15,940 nt of DNA from Discostella pseudostelligera (Eukaryota; Bacillariophyta; Thalassiosirophyceae; Thalassiosirales; Thalassiosiraceae): assembly GCA_036940085.1 (NCBI GenBank), contig JALLBK010000584.1, positions 1 to 15,940 of the forward strand, in the 5' to 3' direction. Shown here one piece after another: positions 1 to 8,142 of the stretch (within the stretch, counting starts at the first letter, position 1; each line of letters opens with the position of its first letter). Position numbers and translations under genes: made by a program. The notes beneath the pieces were generated by a model, which had not been told where the DNA came from, did not search any database, and saw nothing but the letters and a program-made list of their open reading frames with translations.

Positions 1-297
1 CCCATCGCCAGCGACCGGCGATCGGCGGCGGCAGCAGCAGCAGCAGCGGCGGCGGAGGGAGCAACCAGTGGCGGAACCCGTCGGCTCAAAACGGTGGCAA
101 TTCGTTTCCCCGTTCTTCTCTTGCTAGGGCAGGAACATCATCCAATCAATATCATCACAATGACGAACAAGTGAATCAGTATAAATTCAATACGCAGCAT
201 CCGCACGGTGTGGCGGTAGTAAACGACGGCGAGGGGCAGGTGCAGTTACAGAGAATGGCGGCACCGTCGTTGCAGCGTCAGCAACAGGTCGGGCCAG

Positions 298-332
<35 letters not shown>

Positions 333-3300
333 GCGCAGAATCAGGTGTTTCAAGGTCTAGTTTCCATGGATGAAGGTGAGAGATACAGTATCGATGTTCG
401 TTTAAAATTGACGGGGGACCGGGTGGTAGAAGCATTGGGCCCTGGCTTCTATCGAAAGCATTGCTCGCGAATTTCAATTGCTCCGATCTTCCGCATTCTA
501 ACATCCATCTCCCTTGCTTCATATTGTACTCTTTTACCAGTCTACGCCGATCTTCAGATCCTTGAGCATCAACGTCAAGAATCCGAACGCAAACTCGCAT
601 CCGCACGCCTCCAACAAAAACAAAAGAAGGCAGAGCAACTCACTCTCGAAAGTAAGCTATGCGAGCTCAAGTGTCAAAATGGTGGATTGCGAGTGGAACT
701 TGAACGTGCCGCCAAGCAACTATCCCTACGTCATCGTGAGCTTCTTGAGGCCCAGACGAAGGCAGAAAGTTCGCGTAAGGACACCCATCGGTTCGATGCC
801 AAACTAAAACGAGTCATTGGCGTGGCGAGGCTTTTTGGAACGTACCAGAACAAGATTGAGAATGCTATGATAGCATTGCATGAGACGGAAACGCGGCTCA
901 ACTTCACCAAGGGTCAGGAAACGAGCAAACTCCAATCGGCATTGATTCGGCGAGATGATGTCATTCGTCGTCGAGACTTGCTCTTAAAGGCCATCAATTC
1001 CAATACTACCAAGGCACGATCCATCGCCGATGAAGTGTCCAAGATACGCGCCGAAATTGTCACGAATGAGCAAGACTTGTCTGCGGCACAGCGAATGGAG
1101 AGTCAGACGAAACTTCGGGTTGAGACGATCGAGCATGAAGTTGTGTTGGAGAGGACTCGGCATGAAGAGACTGTGGCCAAGCTAATGTCGATGTCAGAGG
1201 AATTGGATGAATCGAAGGTCAAGTCCACCCAATCCAGTGTTGAGAAGAAGGCCGCGATTGAACGGAAGAAGTCCGAGCTTCATAAGATTTGGGAAAAGTG
1301 TAACGAGCTTCTCAAGTCTGAGGGGCGGAGTGGTACGTATTTCCATGTCGAATGATGATGTATAATTGTTCACGTCTCCTCACATTCCAACATCATTCAA
1401 CTTGTCAGGCATTCTGGAACCGAACTGGGAGAACGAGCAAGCTCCTTCTCTCGACGTTGCTCGTGTTTGGGTTCGAGTGAATGACGAGGAGGTTGATCTC
1501 AATTCAAAAATGAAGGAGCGCGACCAGCTTCGTCAGGATGTTGCCGATTTGGACGATCAAGTTAGTTCCAATTCTGTCATGGCTACCGAAAAGCAAACAG
1601 AGGCAGACGCTCTACAGAAGTTTGCCGAAACGACTAGCTCCGAAGAGTCGGTCCGCAAAAGTGAGATTTCCAAGGCTATTGAGGATGCCGAACGTGAATG
1701 TCGAGAGGTGGAGAAACTACGCGATTCTATTTTGGATCTTACCGTCATGCAGGAGAAAGATGCCACCGATTTGAAGATGAAGCAAACCAGTGAAGAAAGT
1801 AGGATCTCCGCCATGGAGGCTGAGATTGCTAACATTCGTGACGAAGTGGTTTCGATCGAGAAGCGCAGTTTGGAGCATGAAGAGCGAGAGTCTGCTAAGA
1901 ATGAAAAGCTTTTGAAAGAGGTTGCCGCGGCTAAGAAGATGGCGGATGTGATTAAAGGGGCGTTCGAGCACGCACAGAGACAGGCTAATAGGTTTAGTGC
2001 CCTTCCGGACGGAGAGCTTGCCCTTCAGATGAAACAGTTAGATGAGGCCGAACGAGAGATCGTTGATGTCGCAAATCTTGAGCGAGACACTATCATTGAG
2101 AGTAAGTTCCACTCTGTGTTGCTTCATTCTCTGCTGTTGTTGATTGAAATGATATTCACATTGATACTGTTCACGCATGTTTATCCATCCAGTGGAGCCG
2201 CTATTGGAGAAATTTACACTTGATTTCAATTCTGACGTATCGTTTGAGGATCAGACGAAGGCGGGTATGAAGTCTCTTCGCAAGGCATGTCTGAACTCCC
2301 TGGAAGAGGCGAAGATTGATCGTCAGGCCCGTTTGGAACGTGCCAAGGAGGCGCATCTTCGGGAACAAGTTCAGCGCATCAGGGAAAGGGAGGAATACTT
2401 CGCTAGGATTGATGAAGAAACCAGACTCGCCGATGAAGCTCGTGTCCGCGAAGAGGAACAGGAGGTAAGTTGCGACTGTGAGTTCCTTATTCCTTCTAAT
2501 GCAATTTACTTACTAGATCCAATGTTGCGTAGCAGAAGAGGAGGCGCCAAGACGAAGAGAAGTCTGCAGCCGAACGAAAGAATAAAGTCGCTAAGCTCCG
2601 CAAAGATCGGCATGCAGGAACCAAAGCGAATGAAATTGAACGCCGTCGCGAGGAGGAAGTTGCTGCGAGACGTCATCAGAAAGCTGTTAAGATGGTGAGG
2701 TTTCTAATCGAGTGAATACAAATTTCGTTGTGCTGTTTTACTAACTGCCACCTTGTTTCGATGCACCACAGCAACCCGAACGTAACGACAAAACGACAGG
2801 ATCTGCTGCAGCCGAAACTGCAAATAATGCTGAATCTAAAAGACATGGTGCATTGAACGGCGTTGGACGCGATGAAAATATTGCTACCTGCGAGGCCGCT
2901 GAGTTGAAGCGCCGAAAGGTAAGTCGAATACATCTTGCAACGACCTTGTTTTTAGCCGATCACTTTCTAATCTGCGCCAATGTGTTCAGGACGATAAGCG
3001 TCTTCAGGAATCACGGAAGAAAAGAAAGATCGCAGAGGTTCCCAAAGCGGACAAAAGTGTTCTGGAACGCGAGGCACGCAAGTGAGTCGAACCATTTCTG
3101 TATTTTCTTATTGCTTCATCAGTGATACTCATTTATTTCGCGACACAGGGAGCATGAGCTGGAAGCAATGCGCGTTCGGTCGAAAGAAATGCAAGAGCGG
3201 GTAAGTGGATGCAATCCCTTCAGTTCTCCTCTAATTGCCAGAGTTACTAATAGTTCCATTTGTCCTTGATACACCGGTCATTAACAGCTGAAAGCTGAAG

Positions 3301-4182
3301 AGGAAAGGCGTGACAATGTGAGACGTAAAGACTCTAAACGTGATGATAAAAAGAGCCGCGAGGACCTCGGATCAATGAAACCTTTGCGTGACGAGACGAA
3401 GTTTAGTGACACGAATGTGAGATTGATGATTACCGTTCTCGTTTCTTTGACGACTTCTCCTCACGTTCCTGTTTCTAACTGTCTCGTTTACACAGTCAAA
3501 TGTCAACGTTGGACCAAAAAGGAAAGATCGCAAGTCCTACGGAAGAGCGGAAGGTTCGAGATCGAAAAGCAAGCTTGCCAAGCCGGCCACGTCAGGAGCA
3601 GACCGATCCTGGGATGAACAGGACAATAAGTCCAAAGTTGCAAGAGAACCGACATTCGAGACCATTGTGGATGAAACGAAAGTTCAACAGCGCAAGTCCT
3701 CCGGAAAATTGGAAAACAAGATCTCGAAACCCAAGCCTACCAAGTCACTTACGAAACGAGCACCGGAAGAACCTGTTGATGATGCCAACGATACAAGCGA
3801 AGACAAGATCAAGCGTGACAAACCAAGTATTTTCACCGCTGCTTCCCAACTTAGTTTATCCTCTGTTTGTACAAAGAGTGCTATCAAGCGCAAGGGTTCG
3901 AAGAGTTCCAAAGCCTTATCGAATGTTCGATTTGACTCAACTGCAGATCGTCCCAAACTGGACATTGTCATGTCTGGAGTCGAGAGCAAGGTTAGCAATC
4001 ATGCCAAAACGAAACCGACCAAGAGTAGCAAATTTTCCCTCTCCATCTCTAGCACCCAAACATCCGGCATTAGCTCTTGCGAATCGGGAGGCAGGAGGCG
4101 CAAGAAACCATCACTTGGAGGCAAAAGCAAAGCAGCGATTCTGGCGATGAAAGGTTTCGACGATGATGGGGGATTCTTGTAA
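1..4182 (+). CDS. Long coiled-coil protein, 5' partial, ten exons
   Basis: I do not recognise the family. The frame is open from base 3 to the left edge with no ATG, so the start lies outside. Proposed exons: 1-375, 541-1332, 1409-2101, 2193-2464, 2536-2694, 2772-2918, 2990-3081, 3149-3200, 3288-3416, 3496-4182 (stop TAA). All nine introns are GT-AG, with donors such as GTAAGT, GTGAGT and GTACGT and acceptors CAG. The exons from base 3 sum to 3396 nt, exactly 1132 codons, with no internal stop. The protein starts with a Ser/Gly/Gln-rich region including an 11-Gln run, then has roughly 600 residues rich in Glu, Lys, Arg, Gln and Leu without Pro (long coiled coil), then a very basic Lys/Arg/Glu part and a Ser/Lys-rich tail ending in an acidic-Gly-Gly-Phe-Leu terminus. 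A structural, cytoskeletal, centrosomal or chromosome-associated role is possible but only inferred. The 3' end is convergent with the transporter gene. Confidence 0.85.
300..332 (+). repeat. CAG/CAA repeat coding polyglutamine
   Basis: Eleven consecutive Gln codons (mostly CAG, one CAA) in exon 1 of the coiled-coil gene, followed by further Ala/Gln. A second low-complexity stretch at about 24-59 (GGC and AGC codons) codes for Gly/Ser runs in the same frame. Both probably vary in length between strains. Confidence 0.9.
376..540 (+). other. Intron 1 of the coiled-coil gene, length divisible by three
   Basis: The donor is GTGAG after GAAG and the acceptor is a pyrimidine-rich stretch ending in CCAG. 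The stretch is 165 nt (55 codons), phase 1, and has no in-frame stop, so the reading frame passes straight through it. Its translation is hydrophobic and Cys/Ile/Phe-rich, unlike the charged flanks, while splicing joins an acidic segment to the start of the coiled coil. I therefore call it an intron; a retained form would add 55 residues. The other eight introns are 67-91 nt. Confidence 0.7.
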
Positions 4183-4402
4183 GATGGCGTAACTGTGCAA
4201 CTGTCAAAATGTTACACTGCGGCAGTATGCTTCGCACGTTATTAGGCTCGGCTGTCCTGCCAATGACCACTGACGTTCTTTACATGGAATTGTCGAGTAA
4301 AATAGATCGGCTTCGCTTTTTCGTCATCCCGATAATCCTTTACTCTCACTCTCTATTTTCCAATTACATTGTCGGAAGTTATCCATGAGATTTGTCGACA
4401 AA
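4183..4402. other. Convergent 3' intergenic region
   Basis: A 220-bp spacer between the stop of the coiled-coil gene (+) and the stop of the transporter gene (-). It should hold both 3' UTRs and polyadenylation sites. Visible structure is a short inverted repeat at 4216-4226 (ACTGC-G-GCAGT) and the 12-bp palindrome next to the transporter stop. No gene is seen. Confidence 0.6.
4391..4402. repeat. 12-bp perfect palindrome abutting the transporter stop codon
   Basis: TTTGTCGACAAA reads the same on both strands and begins at the very next base after the TAG of the minus-strand transporter gene. It could form a small hairpin or bind a dimeric protein near the 3' end; function is unknown. Confidence 0.4.
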
Positions 4403-5680
4403 CTATGAGACATCAAAATTGTAATTGAGCACAGCGATGACAACGACAATTGCTGAGAGACCCATTTGCTGATTCAATGGCCCTCCAAAACAGATATGAT
4501 CGACAATGTTTGCATAAATAATGGATCCCGAAATGGCCAGAGTTTTGAGTACAGAATCACCGTATTTGATGGACAGGGCAACAAGCAACCCTCCGGTGGC
4601 ACCCAAGACGGATAATATGGAGGCCATTGGAGTCCAGTTGGAATAAGGCTTGTCGTTGGCAAAGAATATGAGGGACATATATATGAGTATCGAGTAGAAA
4701 CCCAATTGAAAGTTCCGTTCCCAGATAGTGAAAGGGTCACTCTTGATGACCTTCTCGAAATATATTGACGCATAACCAGATAATGTGACGACAATCAACA
4801 CGAGGATAACCCCAAGACCTACGCCGCTCTTGTTTGATGCGAAGTGGCCCAAACTCTCCTCTATCATTGTTCCATCATCGTAGTCATAGTCGTTTTTATC
4901 TTCTTCGACGTTTTCTTCGTCCCCCAGCACTTCAGTAGTGCCAAGAAGTCGACGGTCCTTCGTTGCAACATCAATGTTGTCTCCGCCATCATGACCGGTA
5001 CCATTCTCCTCCTCGTCATTATCAACATCAACATCCAATGTAGGCAAGACAAAGAGCACAACACCCACAACAAGTAATATCAATGCCCTCCACTTTGTCG
5101 AACTGTATGTCCGTCCCAGCATCCCCACTGAAAATCCAGCAGTGGTTAATGTTTTTAGGTTGGCAATCACCACGAACATTCCGGCACCGATTTGAGCTAA
5201 AGCATAGTACGATAGAACATTTCCTACTCCATATATCACCGCAAGGACTAGCATCTTCTTTGAGCGCAAGAGCAGGTCCATCAGGTAGTGAACAGTAATC
5301 ACCGTCGATTTGCTGTTGTTGCTGCTGCTGTTTGTTCTTCGTGTTCCACTCTTGGACGAATCGAGTAATGAATCTTTCCCATCCTCTTCGTCGGCGTCGT
5401 CAGCGTCAGTGTCATCATGCTCATGAACATCAACATCGCCCTTACTACGCGACATCATAAAAATACTGAATACCAACTTGATAAGCTCCGCCACCAGAAG
5501 TACATCGTTCACAGCGTAGGTCTCATGGAGGACACCCCGACTGTACCGTCGTAGGATGGTGTAGGTGCCATCAGTGAGGAGGAGCGAGGTGAGAGTGAGG
5601 AAACGAAAGAGGCGCAGCCTGTTGTGTGGTGACGGCGAAGAAGATGAAGTTGGCGGCGATAGGGGTACTAGTTGCTGCAT
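4403..5680 (-). CDS. Nucleotide-sugar transporter, SLC35A-like (UDP-galactose/CMP-sialate transporter family)
   Basis: 425 residues from an ATG at 5680, intronless, ending in TAG. The protein is hydrophobic with about ten membrane segments (near residues 24-43, 58-76, 142-161, 164-189, 198-213, 286-308, 323-340, 351-372, 377-393, 406-420). Family-like blocks are visible: YALAQIGAGMFVVIANLKTL near 159-178, the segment after TM6 with SGYASIYFEKV and WERNFQLGFYS near 301-330, and GGLLVALSIKYGDSVLKTLA near 363-382. These match the family that exchanges cytosolic nucleotide sugars for lumenal nucleotide monophosphates in Golgi or ER membranes to feed glycosylation. The sugar cannot be read from sequence. 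Two acidic insertions (about 81-105 and 215-275, rich in Asp/Glu) lengthen it beyond the usual 320-340 residues. The gene is divergent from the deaminase gene and convergent with the coiled-coil gene. Confidence 0.88.
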   Translation of the reverse strand: MQQLVPLSPPTSSSSPSPHNRLRLFRFLTLTSLLLTDGTYTILRRYSRGVLHETYAVNDVLLVAELIKLVFSIFMMSRSKGDVDVHEHDDTDADDADEEDGKDSLLDSSKSGTRRTNSSSNNSKSTVITVHYLMDLLLRSKKMLVLAVIYGVGNVLSYYALAQIGAGMFVVIANLKTLTTAGFSVGMLGRTYSSTKWRALILLVVGVVLFVLPTLDVDVDNDEEENGTGHDGGDNIDVATKDRRLLGTTEVLGDEENVEEDKNDYDYDDGTMIEESLGHFASNKSGVGLGVILVLIVVTLSGYASIYFEKVIKSDPFTIWERNFQLGFYSILIYMSLIFFANDKPYSNWTPMASILSVLGATGGLLVALSIKYGDSVLKTLAISGSIIYANIVDHICFGGPLNQQMGLSAIVVVIAVLNYNFDVS

Positions 5681-6098
5681 TCTTTGTGATCAATGACACT
5701 GAAACGGGTGTGCACAAAGCCGCAGCAGAAGATATGCGGCGACCTCAAGACGTCATGGCTTTCAGTATCGTAGCTGACCAGGAGATGGCAAGGGCACGCT
5801 AGGCTTTGCATCAATCTGTCCCCTATGGTACCAACAAAAAATCAGCCCCCCCCGTCGCCATCGCGCGGGTCATTGTGTGCTGTGTGGAAAGCGAGAGATG
5901 AGAGAAATAAAAGTGGCGGCGAATATGGCGGGAAGAAATTCAAATAATTGGCGACAAAAGATCGTTTTGGCGAGGGAAAGATACGGCGAAAATGGCGGGA
6001 AGAAGTGGCGAAATTGGCGCGATTGGCTTGGATTTGGATTCACCATCGACATTCAACCAAAACAACAAACAACAGGCTTCGGCAATCGGCACCCAACC
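5681..6098. promoter_or_regulatory. Divergent promoter region, transporter (-) and deaminase (+)
   Basis: About 420 bp between the two ATGs. It holds a single ACGTCA half-site (5750-5755), a run of nine C (about 5845-5853), and the GGCG-rich cluster described separately. The plus frame of the deaminase is open back to 5778, with ATGs at 5898 and 5925, so part of this region could be coding if an upstream start is used. Confidence 0.5.
5915..6021 (+). promoter_or_regulatory. Cluster of nine GGCG cores, E2F-like sites
   Basis: GGCG occurs at 5915, 5918, 5927, 5950, 5969, 5985, 5994, 6007 and 6016, all on the plus strand within 105 bp. Two are full GGCGGGAA (5927-5934 and 5994-6001), the reverse of the E2F core TTCCCGCC; others read TTGGCGAC, TTTTGGCGAG and TTGGCGCG, close to TTTSSCGC. 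The copies fall in all three frames, which a repeated peptide would not do, so I favour regulatory DNA 80-185 bp upstream of the ATG at 6099. E2F/DP binding sites of this form drive S-phase genes in animals and plants; binding here is inferred. Confidence 0.45.
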
Positions 6099-6974
6099 AT
6101 GTCAACAAATAATGGTCAATGTACTTCTTCCACTGCTTATGTGACTGCTACTGCTGCCACGACGTCGTCCCCATTGTCGAGATTTGACATGCACCAGTAT
6201 CAACCGTCGCCTCTCCTCACCGACGATGAAAATTATATGGATATAGTCATGATTATTACTCGGACTTCACAACTACGACAGGGGTCTATGGGGTGTATAT
6301 TAGTTCGATCTAGTAATGAAATGGGGAGCACTAGGGAGGATGGTAATGAAGCGAACAACAATAGTGAAGCCGAATGCGAGGATCTCACCGTCGACAACAA
6401 GAACAACAATGAGTATCGTCACTCCCTCCTAAGTAGAATCATTGCGGCAACTACCAACACTTCCTTGTTTACACCCAATGATAGTGATGTTCATGCTGAA
6501 ATCAATGCCATTGGCCAAGTCGCAAGGAGACAAGCAACAACGAGCGCTAAAACGATGGGATCATCTTCTATTGATGTTACCACCCGAGGTGCCACTGCTT
6601 ACATAACCATGCCCCCATGCAAAAAATGCTTTGGCGCACTGCACGCCGCTAGAATTGCACGCATAGTATCCCGTCGGTCGCATCCCATGATATTGCACAA
6701 TGTTGCCTCCAAGGTGGGGATACAATTAGTGACTTTGACGCAGGGTGAATTGGATTCGCAAAAGTTGAGATTGGATCAATTATTTTCACAAACAAAACGT
6801 GTGGGGGGTGGAAGTGAGGAGAAATGTAATTTGATGAGTAGCAACGATGGAAGTGGAGATGCTGCACATGAGGTCGTCGACGACAAAGAGGGTGTGGACA
6901 CGCGGAACAACCATAGAAAACAGACGAATGAAGAAGATGAGGAACGTGATAGTAAGGTAGCAAAAATAGACTAG
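6099..6974 (+). CDS. CMP/dCMP deaminase-fold zinc protein (dCMP deaminase-like)
   Basis: 291 residues from ATG 6099, ending in TAG. The cytidine/deoxycytidylate deaminase zinc signature is present: HAEINAI with His132 (zinc ligand) and Glu134 (proton shuttle), and PPCKKC with Cys174 and Cys177 (zinc ligands). An N-terminal block around residues 46-69 (YMDIVMII...GCILV) fits the first helix and strand of dCMP deaminases. An Asn/Glu-rich insertion (about 70-110) splits the conserved core, and the tail after about 235 is acidic and low-complexity. dCMP deaminase makes dUMP for thymidylate synthesis; the fold also covers tRNA, guanine and riboflavin deaminases, so the substrate is uncertain. The start is chosen because the upstream open frame overlaps the E2F-like cluster; in-frame ATGs at 5898 and 5925 would add 67 or 58 residues rich in Arg, Lys and Trp. 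Converges on the LSM gene with an 87-bp gap. Confidence 0.72.
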   Translation: MSTNNGQCTSSTAYVTATAATTSSPLSRFDMHQYQPSPLLTDDENYMDIVMIITRTSQLRQGSMGCILVRSSNEMGSTREDGNEANNNSEAECEDLTVDNKNNNEYRHSLLSRIIAATTNTSLFTPNDSDVHAEINAIGQVARRQATTSAKTMGSSSIDVTTRGATAYITMPPCKKCFGALHAARIARIVSRRSHPMILHNVASKVGIQLVTLTQGELDSQKLRLDQLFSQTKRVGGGSEEKCNLMSSNDGSGDAAHEVVDDKEGVDTRNNHRKQTNEEDEERDSKVAKID

Positions 6975-7061
6975 GCTTACTAAAACTAATCTTTTAATTT
7001 TCTGAATGGAGTATTGTCAAGATTATACACTCCGTAGGATATAATAGACAAATGGAAGTAT

Positions 7062-7844
7062 CTACACAGTGCACCTTCCTGTTCTCTTTGTCCACTCTTC
7101 CTTGGCAATCTCAACCTTTGCCAATCTATCTCCCCGAATTACCGCTGTAGATAGTGATCGTTCGGTATTCCATCGATATATTTGTGGGGTGCTATTGTTG
7201 CATTCTTGACTTTCGATTATTTGATCATTTCTGTTGGAATAATTCCCCCCCTCACCATCATCTTCTACTCCCGACACACCAACACCAACACCAACACCAA
7301 CACCAACATTTGGATGGGATTGATTAGGGTGCATATACGCAATTTCTCGATATTCAATGACATTGTCCATTATTATATTGCACAAACGATCAAGACCGAC
7401 GAATGTTCCATGTGCGACGCGTCCATCGGTCGTGGTAACACGAAGTTTCGCACCGAGAATGTGATGTACGTCGGTGAGCGGACTATTCTTGTGGCCTTGC
7501 TTCCCTTGAGAAATAATTTCATCCGTAGCAGTAGCAAGGGCTGTCGAGGGAGGAGTATGATTGCATGGCGCCGAAGCGGTGGATGGTAGGGTCGACATTG
7601 GTATTGCCGACAATGATCGATTCTCTTCCGATGCCCTAGGCCCATGTTCGCTGGCCGGCTGTCTTGTTGATGATGCATGTGCCACTTCTGTTTCCCGCCA
7701 TTTCGAGGTTTGGCGGGAGATACTGTTTCCCCTGTAGAACATTTTGTGATGACTTGTTTCTCGCATTTGAATGGGTAATTTGAAATTAGGGCCATATGAA
7801 TCTACATACTTTTGGACAGTATTACTGTGTCCTACAGTAGCCAT
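7062..7844 (-). CDS. NAA38: LSM-domain protein, NAA38-like (NatC auxiliary subunit)
   Basis: 260 residues from the ATG at 7844 (A at -3, G at +4). The Sm fold lies in the C-terminal half: Sm1 at about 129-165 (LGAKLRVTTTDGRVAHGTF then LDRLCNIIMDNVIEY) and Sm2 at about 230-246 (LSTAVIRGDRLAKVEI). The DGR turn and the D-R-x-C-N element resemble NAA38/LSMD1 (yeast Mak31) more than the spliceosomal LSm proteins; this subunit belongs to the cytosolic NatC N-terminal acetyltransferase. About 65 residues, including a Gly-Val repeat and an acidic Asn-rich stretch, are inserted between Sm1 and Sm2. The N-terminal 120 residues are low in conserved features. An alternative ATG at 7598 would place the E2F-like pair at 7691-7718 upstream of the gene instead of inside it. 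Another LSM family is possible. Confidence 0.6.
   Translation of the reverse strand: MATVGHSNTVQKYVDSYGPNFKLPIQMRETSHHKMFYRGNSISRQTSKWRETEVAHASSTRQPASEHGPRASEENRSLSAIPMSTLPSTASAPCNHTPPSTALATATDEIISQGKQGHKNSPLTDVHHILGAKLRVTTTDGRVAHGTFVGLDRLCNIIMDNVIEYREIAYMHPNQSHPNVGVGVGVGVGVSGVEDDGEGGNYSNRNDQIIESQECNNSTPQIYRWNTERSLSTAVIRGDRLAKVEIAKEEWTKRTGRCTV
7276..7305. repeat. Hexanucleotide microsatellite (ACACCA)5
   Basis: Five tandem ACACCA units on the plus strand code on the minus strand for alternating Gly and Val in the loop between Sm1 and Sm2 of the LSM protein. The repeat keeps the frame whatever its copy number, because the unit is six bases. Confidence 0.9.
7691..7718. promoter_or_regulatory. 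Inverted pair of E2F-like sites
   Basis: TTTCCCGCCA (7691-7700) and TGGCGGGAGA (7711-7720) form an inverted repeat with 8-bp perfect arms (TCCCGCCA/TGGCGGGA) and a 10-bp spacer. The first contains a perfect TTTCCCGC E2F consensus; the second overlaps TTTGGCGG. They lie within the long reading frame of the LSM gene, or about 95-120 bp upstream of it if the ATG at 7598 is the start. Confidence 0.35.
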
Positions 7845-8142
7845 TGTCTGATTTCTCGCGTTTGAATAAGTCACTACAAAGGAATTAATATTTATAAAAT
7901 GTACTGTTTCCTACGTGCCTATCATAGGTGCCACCACGCATCTACGTACGTACGTACCACCGCCGCCCACCTACCATACACCACCACCACCACCACACAC
8001 AACTAAGTAACACACCACAACCATGAAGATGAAGATCCATCTATGTTGGACATAGGACAGTGGACAGCCGCCAAGCCCATAGCATAGACCATGGAATAAT
8101 TATTGAAGTCTCTCTCGAATCGGAACCTCCATAAACAACACA
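7845..8142. promoter_or_regulatory. Divergent promoter region, LSM gene (-) and nuclear-type protein (+)
   Basis: About 300 bp. It contains the 14-bp palindrome TACGTACGTACGTA (7943-7956) with three ACGT cores, a CACCAC-type microsatellite around 7979-7998, and two short upstream reading frames before the ATG at 8143: 8023-8055 (ten codons plus TAG) and 8091-8099 (ATG GAA TAA). No other gene is seen. Confidence 0.5.

Noticed and set aside
187..606. Minus-strand open frame with a poly-Ala stretch opposite exon 1 of the coiled-coil gene
   Set aside because: The Ala run is only the antisense of the CAG repeat, and the plus-strand frame fits a spliced gene with consistent composition.
3893..3905. 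AGGGTTCGAAGAG, tRNA-like
   Set aside because: It is within the last coding exon of the coiled-coil gene with no cloverleaf partners.
4844..5298. Plus-strand open frames opposite the transporter
   Set aside because: They mirror the acidic-loop codons and hydrophobic segments of the clear transporter frame and show no motif.
7261..7310. Regular ACACCA units as a CRISPR-like array
   Set aside because: The units are six bases with no spacers, inside a coding frame: a microsatellite.
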